Assembly: GCA_035493955.1 (NCBI GenBank)
Contig: DATJHI010000006.1
Coordinates: 62,001 to 126,000, forward strand
Direction: 5' to 3'
Source of the DNA: NCED01 sp035493955
Lineage (GTDB): Bacteria; Pseudomonadota; Alphaproteobacteria; Caulobacterales; Caulobacteraceae
Length of the DNA stretch: 64,000 bases
Numbering within the stretch: position 1 is the stretch's first letter; each line of letters begins with the position of its first letter. Below are positions 41,312 through 50,191 of the stretch, piece by piece. The notes beneath the pieces were generated by a model. The model was given only the letters and a program-made list of their open reading frames with translations. It was not told the DNA's origin and did no database searches. The position numbers and the translations under genes were made by a program.

Positions 41312-42235
41312 ATGAGTGCGATCCTCTCCGTCTCCAGGCTGTCCAAGACCTACGCGGGCGGTTTCCAGGCCCTGAAGTCGGTGGACCTCGAGATCATGCG
41401 CGGGGAGATCCTCGCCCTGCTCGGGCCCAACGGCGCGGGCAAGACCACCCTGATCAGCGTCATCTGCGGCCTGACCACACCCACCGAGGGGACGGTCACG
41501 GTCGACGGCTTCGACATCCTCAAGGACTGGCGCGCCGCCCGCAATCTGATCGGCCTGGTGCCGCAGGAACTGAAGACCGACGCCTTCGAGACCGTCTGGG
41601 CCACCGTCTGTTTCAGCCGCGGCCTGTTCGGCAAGCCGGCGAACCCGGCCCACATCGAGAAGATCCTTCGCGAACTCAGCCTGTGGGACAAGAAGGACAA
41701 CAAGATCATCACCCTATCGGGAGGGATGAAGCGCCGGGTGATGATCGCCAAGGCGCTGAGCCACGAGCCGCGCATCCTGTTCCTGGACGAGCCCACCGCC
41801 GGGGTCGACGTGGAGCTGCGCCGCGACATGTGGAACGTGGTCCGGGCCCTTCGCGACAGCGGCGTCACCATCATCCTGACCACCCACTATCTGGAGGAGG
41901 CCGAGGAGATGGCCGACCGGATCGGGGTGATCCGCAAGGGCGAGCTGATCCTGGTCGAGGAAAAGACCGAACTGATGCGCAAGCTCGGCAAGAAACAGCT
42001 GACGCTGCAGTTGCAGGAGCCTTTGAGCGCGATCCCGCCGGAACTGGCCGACCAGCCGCTGGAGATCGCCGAGGGCGGCGCGGAGCTGGTCTACACCTAC
42101 GACACCAAGCGCGAACGCACCGGCATCACCGCCCTGCTGGGCCAGCTCAGCGCGCTGGGCATCGGCTTCAAGGACCTTTCCACCCAGCAGAGTTCGCTGG
42201 AGGACATCTTCGTCGAGCTGGTGCACGACCGATGA
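41312..42235 (+). CDS. ABC transporter ATP-binding protein (ABC-2 type exporter)
   Basis: 307 aa. Walker A GPNGAGKTT (38-46), signature LSGGMKRR, Walker B RILFLDEPTAGVD and an H-loop in TTHYLEEAEEMADR. The sequence is of the DrrA/YadG type, which powers drug or lipid export. Its stop overlaps the start of the permease gene (ATGA). A C-terminal ~85 residues have the extension typical for YadG-like ATPases. Substrate unknown. Confidence 0.88.
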   Translation: MSAILSVSRLSKTYAGGFQALKSVDLEIMRGEILALLGPNGAGKTTLISVICGLTTPTEGTVTVDGFDILKDWRAARNLIGLVPQELKTDAFETVWATVCFSRGLFGKPANPAHIEKILRELSLWDKKDNKIITLSGGMKRRVMIAKALSHEPRILFLDEPTAGVDVELRRDMWNVVRALRDSGVTIILTTHYLEEAEEMADRIGVIRKGELILVEEKTELMRKLGKKQLTLQLQEPLSAIPPELADQPLEIAEGGAELVYTYDTKRERTGITALLGQLSALGIGFKDLSTQQSSLEDIFVELVHDR

Positions 42236-42993
42236 ACGTCCCCGCCATCCGCGCCATCTACCAGTTCGAGATGCACCGGACCTGGCGCACCTTGATGCAG
42301 AGCATCGTCTCGCCGGTGCTGTCGACCTCGCTCTATTTCGTGGTGTTCGGCGGGGCCATCGGCTCGCGCATGAGCTCGGTCAGCGGCGTGCCCTACGGCG
42401 CCTTCATCGTGCCCGGCCTGATCATGATGTCGGTCCTGACCCAGAGCGTGTCCAACGCCTCCTTCGGCATCTATTTCCCCAAGTTCGTCGGCACCATCTA
42501 CGAGGTGATGTCCGCGCCGATCTCCTGGCTGGAGATCGTGGCCGGCTATGTCGGGGCGGCGGCGTCGAAGTCGATCGCGCTCGGGCTGATCATCCTGGTC
42601 ACGGCCTTCTTCTTCGCTCCGGTGCGGATCGAGCACCCGTTCTTCATGCTGCTGTTCCTGGTGCTGACGGCCGTGACCTTCAGCCTGTTCGGCTTCCTGA
42701 TCGGCATCTGGGCCGACGGGTTCGAGAAGCTGCAGCTGATCCCGCTCCTGGTGATCCAGCCCCTGTCGTTCCTGGGCGGCAGCTTCTATTCCCTGTCCAT
42801 GCTCCCGCCCCTGTGGCGGGGCGTGGCCCTTTTCAATCCGCTGGTCTATCTGATCTCGGGCTTCCGCTGGAGCTTCTACGGCCAGGCCGACGTCAGCGTC
42901 GCCATCAGCCTGGGGGCCACCGCCGCCTTCCTGGCCCTGTGCCTGGTCGCCACCGCCTGGATATTCAAGACCGGCTACAAGCTGAAGACCTGA
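42232..42993 (+). CDS. ABC-2 type transporter permease
   Basis: 253 aa with six predicted membrane helices. VPYGAFIVPGLIMMSVLTQSVSNASFGIYFPK and the C-terminal FLGGSFYSLSMLPPLWRGVALFNPLVYLISGFRW match the YadH-type ABC-2 permease family. Partner of the ATPase encoded just upstream, overlapping it by 4 bp; the two form a minimal exporter (probably a dimer of each). No substrate-binding protein is present, as expected for an exporter. Confidence 0.88.
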   Translation: MNVPAIRAIYQFEMHRTWRTLMQSIVSPVLSTSLYFVVFGGAIGSRMSSVSGVPYGAFIVPGLIMMSVLTQSVSNASFGIYFPKFVGTIYEVMSAPISWLEIVAGYVGAAASKSIALGLIILVTAFFFAPVRIEHPFFMLLFLVLTAVTFSLFGFLIGIWADGFEKLQLIPLLVIQPLSFLGGSFYSLSMLPPLWRGVALFNPLVYLISGFRWSFYGQADVSVAISLGATAAFLALCLVATAWIFKTGYKLKT

Positions 42994-43055
42994 AGCCGCA
43001 ACCAAGCCCGCGCTCGATGGGTTGATCCTCGGCAAATCAGCCGGAGGACCAACCC

Positions 43056-43256
43056 ATGGCCGAACTCGACACCAAGAAGCGCAAGAAGCTGCCGGCGAAG
43101 GACTTCGCCGGTCCGGACCGCAGCTATCCGGTGGAAGACAAGCCCCATGCCCGCAACGCCAAGGCCCGCGCCGCCCAGGCGGTGAAGGCCGGGCGCATGT
43201 CCAAGGCCGAGGAGAAGAAGATCGACGCCAAGGCCGACCGGGTGCTCGGGAAGTAA
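43056..43256 (+). CDS. Small DUF6582-like protein
   Basis: 66 aa, CCGGAGGA upstream of ATG 43056. The sequence KKRKKLPAKDFAGPDRSYPVEDKPHARNAKARAAQAV has the LPAKxFAxPxxxYPVxDKxHARNAKAR pattern of DUF6582 proteins, which also occur in phage genomes. The rest is a Lys/Ala-rich helix. Function not known; possibly nucleic-acid binding given its charge. Confidence 0.7.
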   Translation: MAELDTKKRKKLPAKDFAGPDRSYPVEDKPHARNAKARAAQAVKAGRMSKAEEKKIDAKADRVLGK

Positions 43257-43307
43257 CGGGGCACGGGGCGGGCTGTCGCGGGCCCAAGGCCCGTGTACAA
43301 CCTCTCC

Positions 43308-43778
43308 ATGCCCGTCCTCGACCTGCTCGACCTGCCCGCCGCCCTGCCCCCGCGCACGCCGGTGGCGGGACTGGATCCGGGCGAGAAGACCATTGGGGTT
43401 GCCGTCTCGGACCTCAGCCTATCGATCGCCAGTCCCTTGGCCCTGATCCGCCGCCGCAAGTTCACCGAGGAAGCCGGGGAGCTGTTCAAGCTGATGGCCG
43501 GGCGCGGCGCCGGCGGGCTGGTGATCGGCCTGCCGGTCAACATGGACGGGACCGAGGGCGCGCGCTGCCAGTCCAACCGGGCCCTGGCCCGCAACCTGCT
43601 GCGGCTGCGCCCCGAAATGCCCATCGCCTTCTGGGACGAGCGCCTGTCCACCGCCGCGGTCGAACGGATGCTGATCGGCGAGGCCGACATGACCCGCGGC
43701 CGCCGCGCCGAAGTCATCGACAAGACCGCCGCCGCCTATATCCTGCAAGGCGCGCTGGACCGGCTGAGGTCGGCCTGA
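43308..43778 (+). CDS. ruvX: Holliday junction resolvase-like YqgF/RuvX family protein
   Basis: 156 aa from ATG 43308 (a GTG at 43293 would add 5). RNase H-like fold with VAGLDPGEKTIGVAVSD (first catalytic Asp), GLVIGLPVNMDGTEG, FWDERLSTAAVERML and the final Asp in EVIDKTAAAYILQ. It processes pre-16S rRNA 5' ends (YqgF) and is essential in E. coli. The position just before pyrB is common in alphaproteobacteria. Confidence 0.92.
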   Translation: MPVLDLLDLPAALPPRTPVAGLDPGEKTIGVAVSDLSLSIASPLALIRRRKFTEEAGELFKLMAGRGAGGLVIGLPVNMDGTEGARCQSNRALARNLLRLRPEMPIAFWDERLSTAAVERMLIGEADMTRGRRAEVIDKTAAAYILQGALDRLRSA

Positions 43779-43809
43779 CCGACGCGGTCCGGCTACGCGA
43801 GGGCCGGCC

Positions 43810-44142
43810 ATGGCTGAAGCGATCTCCAAGACGCCCGAGCCGCCCTATTATGCGGTGATCTTCACCTCCCTGCGGACCGAGGGGGACCGGGGCTACGCGG
43901 CCATGGCCAAGGCGATGAGCCGGCTGGCGTCCGAACAGCCCGGCTGGCTCGGCGAGGAATCCGCCCGCGACGGCGCCCTGGGGATCACCGTCGCCTATTT
44001 TCGCGACCTCGACTCCATCGCCGCCTGGAAGGCCAAGGCCGAACACCTGGCCGCGCAGAGGCTGGGACGGGAACGGTGGTACGCCGCCTATCAGGTCCGG
44101 ATCGCGCGGGTCGAACGCGACTACGGATTCACCGCGCCATGA
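43810..44142 (+). CDS. Antibiotic biosynthesis monooxygenase (ABM)-like protein
   Basis: 110 aa. YYAVIFTSLRTEGDRGYAAMAKAMSRLASEQPGWLGEESARDGALGITVAYFRDLDSIAAWKAKAEHLAAQRLGRERWYAAYQVRIARVERDY shows the dimeric alpha+beta-barrel pattern of ABM/DUF3291-like proteins, many of which are named only by fold. The ATG at 43810 follows ruvX by 31 bp. Its stop overlaps the next gene (ATGA), so they are coupled. Confidence 0.75.
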   Translation: MAEAISKTPEPPYYAVIFTSLRTEGDRGYAAMAKAMSRLASEQPGWLGEESARDGALGITVAYFRDLDSIAAWKAKAEHLAAQRLGRERWYAAYQVRIARVERDYGFTAP

Positions 44143-44804
44143 CCAGCCTTCCCCCCGGCGCCCGCTCCACCCCGGCGGCCGCCCGCAACAGCGAGCCGAT
44201 CCTGCAGGTGCTGAAGCGCTGCCTGCCGCCCAGCGGCCTGGTGCTCGAGATCGCCAGCGGCGCCGGCGAACATGCGGCGGGCTTCGCCCAGGCCCTGCCG
44301 CACCTGATGTGGCGGCCCACCGACCGGGACGAAGAGACCCTGGCCAGCATCGCCGCCTGGCGGGAGGCGGCCGGCGCGCCCAACCTGCTGGAGCCGCTGG
44401 TCCTGGACGCCGCGGATCCGGACAACTGGCCGGTCGCCGCCGCCGACGCGGTGGTCGCCATCAACATGATCCACATCTCCCCCTGGTCCTCGGCCGAGGG
44501 GCTGATGGCCGGGGCGGCGCGGGTGCTTTCGGCGGGGGGCGTGCTCTATCTGTACGGACCGTTCCGCGAGCCCGAGGTCGAGACCGCCCCCTCCAACGAG
44601 GCCTTCGACGCCAGCCTGAAGGCCCGCAACCCCGACTGGGGCCTGCGCCGCCTGGACGAGATCAAGGCGCTCGCCGCCGCCCACGGCCTGGCCCTGGTCG
44701 AGCGCGTGGCCATGCCGGCGAACAATCTGAGCGTGGTGTTCAGGAAGGGACTCGGCCCTTCCCGCGGACGGCAGACCGCCGGGCGAGGCCTACAGGCGAC
44801 TTGA
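44139..44804 (+). CDS. DUF938 SAM-dependent methyltransferase-like protein
   Basis: 221 aa from ATG 44139 overlapping the previous stop. SAM-binding fold: LVLEIASGAGEHAAGFAQALPHLMWRPTDRDEE, DAVVAINMIHISPW, GVLYLYGPFREPEVETAPSNEAFDASLKARNPDWGLRRLDEIKALA. These are the DUF938 family hallmarks (also called UPF0585), whose eukaryotic relatives are METTL26-like. The substrate is unknown. Lies 36 bp before pyrB. Confidence 0.85.
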   Translation: MTSLPPGARSTPAAARNSEPILQVLKRCLPPSGLVLEIASGAGEHAAGFAQALPHLMWRPTDRDEETLASIAAWREAAGAPNLLEPLVLDAADPDNWPVAAADAVVAINMIHISPWSSAEGLMAGAARVLSAGGVLYLYGPFREPEVETAPSNEAFDASLKARNPDWGLRRLDEIKALAAAHGLALVERVAMPANNLSVVFRKGLGPSRGRQTAGRGLQAT

Positions 44805-44839
44805 GCCCGGCCCCAAAGCCCCCTATAGCCTCCGCTTCG

Positions 44840-45826
44840 ATGGATACAGACGCCGACATCGAAGCCTCGATCCGCCGGCGCGCCTTCGCCTTCCCGCATC
44901 GTCATTTTCTGTCCGTGCACGGGCTGTCCCGGCCCGACGCCGAACAGCTGCTCGACCTGGCCGACGCCTTCGTGGCGGTGAACCGGCGGGCGGACAAGAA
45001 GCTCGGGCTCCTGCGCGGGCGCACCCTGGTCAACCTGTTCTTCGAGGCCTCGACCCGGACGATGAGTTCGTTCGAGCTGGCGGCCAAGCGCCTGGGCGCC
45101 GACACCATCGCCATGAGCCCGCGCACCTCGTCCATGACCAAGGGCGAGACCCTGATCGACACCGCCGTGACCCTCAATGCGATGCGGCCGGACCTCCTGG
45201 TGGTCCGCCATTCCGCCTCGGGCGCGGCGTCCCTGCTGGCCCAGAAGGTCAGCTGCAGCGTCGTCAACGCCGGTGACGGCTGGCACGAGCATCCGACCCA
45301 GGCCCTGCTCGACGCCCTGACCCTGCGCCGGGCCTTCGGCAAGGTGGAGGGCCTGACCGTGGCCATCTGTGGCGACGTGATGCACAGCCGCGTCGCCCGC
45401 TCCAACGTCGGCTTCCTGCAGCTCCTGGGCGCGCGGGTGCGGCTGGTCGGGCCGCCGACCCTCATGCCGCCCGGCGTCGACCGCTGGGGCGCCGAGGTGT
45501 TCCACGATATGCGCAAGGGCGTCGCCGGCGTCGACGTGGTGATGATGCTGCGCCTGCAACTGGAGCGGATGGACGGCGCCTTCGTCCCCTCCACCCGCGA
45601 ATATTCCCGCTTCTTCGGCCTCGACGCCGAGATGCTGGCCCACGCCGCCCCTCATGTGCGGGTGATGCATCCGGGGCCGATGAACCGCGGGGTGGAGATC
45701 GAATCCGGGGTCGCCGACGACCCCGGGGTCAGCCTGATCCAGGATCAGGTCGAGATGGGCGTGGCCGCCCGCATGGCCGTGCTCGCCTCGCTGGCGGCGC
45801 GGCTGGCCGAGGGAGTGGAGGTCTGA
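44840..45826 (+). CDS. pyrB: Aspartate carbamoyltransferase catalytic subunit
   Basis: 328 aa from ATG 44840. The carbamoyl-phosphate motif STRT is at 71-74 in FFEASTRTMSSFE, HPTQALLD at 151-158 and HPGP at 277-280, followed by MNRG. It makes N-carbamoyl-aspartate, the second step of UMP synthesis. Its stop overlaps the pyrC-like gene start (TGATG). The adjacent degenerate dihydroorotase is what class A1 ATCases (as in Pseudomonas) use as a structural subunit, so the two proteins probably assemble into a dodecameric complex. Confidence 0.95.
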   Translation: MDTDADIEASIRRRAFAFPHRHFLSVHGLSRPDAEQLLDLADAFVAVNRRADKKLGLLRGRTLVNLFFEASTRTMSSFELAAKRLGADTIAMSPRTSSMTKGETLIDTAVTLNAMRPDLLVVRHSASGAASLLAQKVSCSVVNAGDGWHEHPTQALLDALTLRRAFGKVEGLTVAICGDVMHSRVARSNVGFLQLLGARVRLVGPPTLMPPGVDRWGAEVFHDMRKGVAGVDVVMMLRLQLERMDGAFVPSTREYSRFFGLDAEMLAHAAPHVRVMHPGPMNRGVEIESGVADDPGVSLIQDQVEMGVAARMAVLASLAARLAEGVEV

Positions 45827-47124
45827 TGGCCGGCCGTCCCACCGCCTTCGTCAACGCCCGGATGATCGATCCGGAGAGCCGCTACGACGGCCCCGGCTGC
45901 CTGGTGGTGACCGAGGGGGTGATCGCCGACATCGCCCGCCGGCCGGGCCTGGAGGGGCTGTCGGAGGACGTCCGCGTCGTCGACTGCAACGGGGCCATGC
46001 TAGCGCCGGGGCTGATCGACCTTCGGGTCAAGACCGGCGAGCCGGGGGCCGAGCCCAAGGAGACCCTGAAGTCCGCCGCCCGCGCCGCCGCGGCGGGGGG
46101 CGTCACCTCCATGGTGTTGCAGCCCGACACCGATCCGACCATCGACGACCCGGCCATGGTCGATTTCATCCTGCGCCGGGCCCGCGACATCGAACTGGTC
46201 CACGTCTACGCCGCCGGCGCCGCCACCAAGGGCTGCGAGGGCCAGCGGATGGCCGAGCTCGGGCTGATGCGCGAGGCCGGCGCGGTCTATTTCACCGACG
46301 TCGACCGGCCGATCGTCGATTCCAAGGTGATGGGCCGGGTGCTGCGCTACGCCCACGCCTTCGGGGCCCGGGTCGCCCACCGTCCGGCCGACCCGTACCT
46401 TTCCGCCGGCGCTGCGGCCACCGCCGGGGAGTTCTCCGGCCGGCTCGGCCTGCCCTCGGTCCCGGCCGTCGCCGAGCGGATCATGCTGGAGCGGGACCTG
46501 GCCATGGCCGAGCTGACCGGCGCGGCCCTGCTGGTCGATCAGATCACCACCGCGGGGGCCCTCGAAAGCCTGAGGCGCGCCCGCGACCGGGGGGTGAACG
46601 TCGCGGCCACCGCCTCGATCAACCACCTGAGCTTCAACGAGCTCGACATCGGCGACTACCGCACCTTCTACCGCCTCGACCCGCCGCTGCGCTCGGAGGA
46701 CGACCGCCAGGCCCTGGTGGAGGCGGTGGCCTCGGGCCTGGTCGAGGTGATCGTGTCCGCCCACGCCCCCGCCCCGGCCGAGGACAAACGCCTGCCCTTC
46801 GCCGAGGCGGCGCCGGGCGCGGTGGGCCTGGAGACCTTGTTGCCGGCGATCCTGGCGCTCCATCACGACGGCCGCGCGCCCCTGCTCGACCTGATCAGCG
46901 CCGCCACCCTTGCCCCCGCCCGTCTGCTGGGCCTGAGGGCCGGCCGCCTCGCCGCCGGCGCGCCCGCGGACCTGGTGCTGTGCGACATCGACGCTCCCGT
47001 CGTGATCGACGCCGACCGGCTGATCTCGAAGTCGAAGAACTCCCCCTTCGACGGCCGCCGGCTGCAGGGCCAGGTGCTGATGACCCTGGTCGACGGCCGC
47101 GTGGTGCACCAGGCCGAGCAATGA
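45826..47124 (+). CDS. pyrC: Dihydroorotase-like protein (PyrC/PyrX, likely catalytically inactive)
   Basis: 432 aa, amidohydrolase barrel (GLIDLRVKTGEPG, RAAAAGGVTSMVLQPDTDP, YRLDPPLRSEDDRQALVEA, APGAVGLETLLPAILAL, GRLAAGAPADLVLCD). Two catalytic sites are lost: the metal motif DxHxHLR reads DLRVKT (both His replaced, R67 and K69), and the DHAPH-type Asp site reads SAHAPA (A312 and A316). A working dihydroorotase needs both. It is therefore probably the non-catalytic partner of PyrB, as described for Pseudomonas pyrC'/pyrX, and a functional pyrC must exist elsewhere. Overlaps pyrB by 1 bp. Confidence 0.85.
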   Translation: MAGRPTAFVNARMIDPESRYDGPGCLVVTEGVIADIARRPGLEGLSEDVRVVDCNGAMLAPGLIDLRVKTGEPGAEPKETLKSAARAAAAGGVTSMVLQPDTDPTIDDPAMVDFILRRARDIELVHVYAAGAATKGCEGQRMAELGLMREAGAVYFTDVDRPIVDSKVMGRVLRYAHAFGARVAHRPADPYLSAGAAATAGEFSGRLGLPSVPAVAERIMLERDLAMAELTGAALLVDQITTAGALESLRRARDRGVNVAATASINHLSFNELDIGDYRTFYRLDPPLRSEDDRQALVEAVASGLVEVIVSAHAPAPAEDKRLPFAEAAPGAVGLETLLPAILALHHDGRAPLLDLISAATLAPARLLGLRAGRLAAGAPADLVLCDIDAPVVIDADRLISKSKNSPFDGRRLQGQVLMTLVDGRVVHQAEQ

Positions 47125-47161
47125 TTGCGGGACCGGGACGCGCTGCTTGCAGTGCGGAACG

Positions 47162-47929
47162 ATGAGCGGCCAGGTCCGCGTCGGCACGGCCGGGTGGCAG
47201 ATTCCCCGCGCCGTCCGCGACGCCTTCCCCGAGGCCGGCTCGACCCTGCAGCGCTACGCCGCGCGGTTCGCGGGCGTCGAGATCAACTCCACCTTCTACC
47301 GTCCCCACAGGCCGGCCACGTTCGAGCGCTGGGCGGCGGACACGCCCGCAGCGTTCCGGTTCGCGGTGAAGGCGCCCAGGACCATCACCCACGAGAAACG
47401 GCTGGCGGATGCGAGCGAGCCGCTGGCGGCCTTCCTGGACCAGATCGCGTCCCTGGGGCCGAAGCTGGGTCCGCTCCTGATCCAGCTCCCGCCCAGCCTC
47501 GCCTTCGACGCCGCCGTGGCGGAGCGCTTCTTCGCCGAGCTCAGGGCCCGCTTCGACGGCGAGGTCGCCTGCGAGCCGCGCCATCGGACCTGGTTCGAAG
47601 CCGCCGCCGAAGCCCTGCTCGTCGGGACCAAGGTCGCCCGCGTCGCGGCGGACCCGGCGTGCGTCGCCGAAGCGGCCATGCCGGGCGGCTGGACCGGATT
47701 CAGCTATTGGCGGCTGCACGGCTCGCCGCGGATGTACTGGTCCGCCTATGGCGCGGCGCGGATCACGGCCCTCGCCGGCGCCGTCGCCGCTCCCGCCTGG
47801 GTGGTGTTCGACAACACCGCCTCCGGGGCGGCGACCGAAGACGCCCTCGCCCTGACCCAGACGATGTGCGGCGGCGACCCTACTTCTTCTCCAGCAGCAG
47901 CATCCCCTGCTTCTTCACCCGCCCCTTGA
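47162..47929 (+). CDS. DUF72-family protein
   Basis: 255 aa from ATG 47162. TIM-barrel-like DUF72 (YecE) pattern: RVGTAGWQIPRAVRDAFPEAGSTLQRYAARFAGVEINSTFYRPHRPATFERWAADTPAAFRFAVKAPRTITHEKRL, LLIQLPPSLAF, EPRHRTWF and the final YWRLHGSPRMYWSAY. Function not established. The last ~17 residues (PTSSPAAASPASSPAP) come from the 50-bp overlap with the antisense PHA-associated gene and are not conserved in character; the true functional end may be nearer 47880. Starts 37 bp after pyrC. Confidence 0.8.
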   Translation: MSGQVRVGTAGWQIPRAVRDAFPEAGSTLQRYAARFAGVEINSTFYRPHRPATFERWAADTPAAFRFAVKAPRTITHEKRLADASEPLAAFLDQIASLGPKLGPLLIQLPPSLAFDAAVAERFFAELRARFDGEVACEPRHRTWFEAAAEALLVGTKVARVAADPACVAEAAMPGGWTGFSYWRLHGSPRMYWSAYGAARITALAGAVAAPAWVVFDNTASGAATEDALALTQTMCGGDPTSSPAAASPASSPAP

Positions 47930-48191
47930 TGGCGCCGGCGAGGGCGGCGAGGAAATCGGGCAGATCGATCTCCATGGCGATGGAGCGCTCCAGCACGTCG
48001 ATCCGCCCCGTCACCCTCTGGCCCAGCGCCCTGGCCTCGAACAGCATCCGGTCGCCCTCCCATCGCTCCTCCACCTGGGCGAGGCCGGCGGAGATCTCGC
48101 GTTCGAGCTTCACGAAGCCGGCGGCGATCCGCCGTTTGGCCTCGGCGACGCCGAGTTCGTGGGGGATGGAGATGGCGATGGGCCGGGTCAT
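47880..48191 (-). CDS. Polyhydroxyalkanoate-system family protein
   Basis: 103 aa. ISIPHELGVAEAKRRIAAGFVKLEREISAGLAQVEERWEGDRMLFEARALGQRVTGRIDVLERSIAMEIDLPDFLAALAGAIKGRVKKQGMLLLEKK matches the PHA granule-region family (PHA_gran_rgn), small proteins found with polyester synthesis or independently. The beta-rich amphipathic pattern suggests lipid or granule association. Overlaps the 3' end of the DUF72 gene on the other strand by 50 bp and is divergent from plsY. Confidence 0.8.
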   Translation of the reverse strand: MTRPIAISIPHELGVAEAKRRIAAGFVKLEREISAGLAQVEERWEGDRMLFEARALGQRVTGRIDVLERSIAMEIDLPDFLAALAGAIKGRVKKQGMLLLEKK

Positions 48192-48262
48192 GCGGGGATA
48201 ACGGCCGGCGCCGCCGTCGGCTCCCGACTTGCGCGGCCGCGCCCAGCCCTTAAGCTCGCCCC

Positions 48263-48898
48263 ATGTTCATGCTCCTCCCGGCCGCGATCCTGGCCTGCCT
48301 GATCGGCGGCTATCTTCTGGGCTCGATCCCGTTCGGCCTCTTGATCACCCGCTTCGCCAAGGCCGGCGACCTGCGCCAGATCGGCTCGGGCAACATCGGC
48401 GCGACCAATGTGCTGCGCACCGGCCGCAAGGACCTGGCGCTCCTGACCCTGCTGGGCGACGGCGGCAAGGGAGCGGTCGCGGTGCTGGTCGCCCGCGCCC
48501 TGTGGGGCGACGACGCCGGGGCCCTGGCCGGGGGGGCGGCCTTCCTCGGCCACCTGTTCCCGGTCTGGCTGAAGTTCCGGGGCGGCAAGGGGGTGGCGAC
48601 CTTCTTCGGGGTGATGCTGGCCGCGGCCTGGCCGGCGGGAATCGCCTGCGCCGCCACCTGGATCGCCATGGCCGCGGTGTTCCGCTACTCGTCCCTGGCC
48701 GCCCTGACCGCGGCGGCCCTGGCCCCGGTCTACGCCCTGGGAACCCAGCAGCCCCGTTCGGTGGCGGCGCTCGCCCTGATCATGGCCGTGCTGATCTACG
48801 TCCGCCACCGTGAGAACATCCAGCGGCTGATGGAAGGCCGCGAGAGCCGCATCGGCAAGGGCGGCCCCGCCGGCCCGGCGGGCTCGCCCCCGACTTGA
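48263..48898 (+). CDS. plsY: Glycerol-3-phosphate acyltransferase PlsY
   Basis: 211 aa, five membrane helices. The three active-site loops are present: GYLLGSIPFGLLIT, GSGNIGATNVLRTGRK (phosphate-binding) and GGKGVATFFG, plus HRENIQRLMEGRESRIG at the C-terminus. It transfers acyl from acyl-phosphate (made by PlsX) to glycerol-3-phosphate at the inner membrane, the first step of phospholipid synthesis. Overlaps dprA by 4 bp (TTGA). Confidence 0.95.
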   Translation: MFMLLPAAILACLIGGYLLGSIPFGLLITRFAKAGDLRQIGSGNIGATNVLRTGRKDLALLTLLGDGGKGAVAVLVARALWGDDAGALAGGAAFLGHLFPVWLKFRGGKGVATFFGVMLAAAWPAGIACAATWIAMAAVFRYSSLAALTAAALAPVYALGTQQPRSVAALALIMAVLIYVRHRENIQRLMEGRESRIGKGGPAGPAGSPPT

Positions 48899-50025
48899 CC
48901 CGCGGCCCTCGCCTTTCGCCGACAGAGCGCCGCGACCGCCTGCGGCTGGCCCGCGCGTCCGGCGTCGGGCCGGTGGCGCATCGCGATCTGCTCGCCCGCT
49001 ATGGTTCGGCCACCCGGGTGCTGGAGGCCCTGCCCGCCCTCGCGCGCCGCGTCGACCGGGTCCACCCCCTGCACATCCCCAGCGTCGGCGAGGCCGAGGC
49101 CGAGATCGCCGCCGGCGAGGCTCTGGGCGCGCAGCTGATCTTCCCGGGCGAGGCCGCCTATCCTGCGGCCCTGGCCGCCGTGGATCCGCCCCCGCCCCTG
49201 CTCTGGGTGCTGGGCCGGTCCGAGCTGATCGCCCGCCCGGCCGTGGCCGTCGTCGGCGCCCGCGTCGCCTCGGCCGCCGGCCAGCGCTTCGCCCGCACCC
49301 TGGCCGCCGAACTCGGCCAGGCCGGACTGGTGGTGGCGTCCGGCATGGCGCGGGGAATCGACGCCGCCGCCCACGAAGGCGCCCTGGCCACCGGCACGGT
49401 CGCGGTCCTCGCCGGGGGAATCGACGACGTCTACCCCCCCGAGCACGCGGCGCTCTACGCCACCCTGGCCGACCGCGGCTGCCTGGTCTCGGAAAGCGCC
49501 GTGGGCTGGCGAGCCCAGGCCAGGGACTTCCCCCGCCGCAACCGCATCATCTCCGGTCTGTCCCTCGGGGTGGTGGTGGTCGAGGCCGAGCTGCGCTCCG
49601 GCTCCTTGATCACCGCCCGGCTGGCGGGGGAACAGGGACGCGAGGTCTTCGCCGTGCCGGGTTCGCCGCTCGACCCGCGGGCCAAGGGGACCAACGACCT
49701 GCTGCGCCAGGGCGCCACCCTGGTCGAGGGCGCCGAGGACGTGCTTCGGGTGGTCCAGGTCCTGCCGCTGGGCTTCTTCGAGCCGGGCGCGCCCTTCGAC
49801 CCCGACCTCGACCAAGACGCCGTCGACGTCGTCGCCGGACGGGTGCGGGCGCGGGTGGAGGCCCTGCTCTCCCCCACCCCCGTCCCCCGGGACGAACTGG
49901 TCAGGGCCCTCGGGGCGCCGGCGGCGGGGGTGTTCGCGGCTCTGGTGGAGCTGTCCCTGGCGGGCCGGGCCGAACTCTTGCCCGGAGGCATGGTCTGCAA
50001 GGGGGCCGGGGACGGCGCGGTCTGA
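48895..50025 (+). CDS. dprA: DNA-processing protein DprA
   Basis: 376 aa from TTG 48895, overlapping the plsY stop. An N-terminal helical SAM-like region (~1-80), then the Rossmann-like core with VAVVGARVASAAG, GMARGIDAAAHEGAL and RRNRIISGLSLGVVVVEAELRSGSLITARLA, and a C-terminal winged-helix domain (LLSPTPVPRDELVRALGAPAAGVFAAL). It loads RecA on incoming single-stranded DNA during transformation, and in many non-competent bacteria persists in recombination. Operon with plsY; its order plsY-dprA-topA is typical of alphaproteobacteria. Confidence 0.95.
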   Translation: MTRGPRLSPTERRDRLRLARASGVGPVAHRDLLARYGSATRVLEALPALARRVDRVHPLHIPSVGEAEAEIAAGEALGAQLIFPGEAAYPAALAAVDPPPPLLWVLGRSELIARPAVAVVGARVASAAGQRFARTLAAELGQAGLVVASGMARGIDAAAHEGALATGTVAVLAGGIDDVYPPEHAALYATLADRGCLVSESAVGWRAQARDFPRRNRIISGLSLGVVVVEAELRSGSLITARLAGEQGREVFAVPGSPLDPRAKGTNDLLRQGATLVEGAEDVLRVVQVLPLGFFEPGAPFDPDLDQDAVDVVAGRVRARVEALLSPTPVPRDELVRALGAPAAGVFAALVELSLAGRAELLPGGMVCKGAGDGAV

Positions 50026-50191
50026 GCCGGGTCCGGCCGGCCCGGCGGATAGGCCCCCTTTTTCGACCGGAAAGACACTAAGAGGGCTTCGGCCGCTGCT
50101 CGACGTTGACAGCGGCGGGGGTGCGCCCCCACTTTCGCCGCCCATTGTTCGCCCCTGAGGCGAGCGTTTCCAAAAAGCGCAACCGCCCCGC

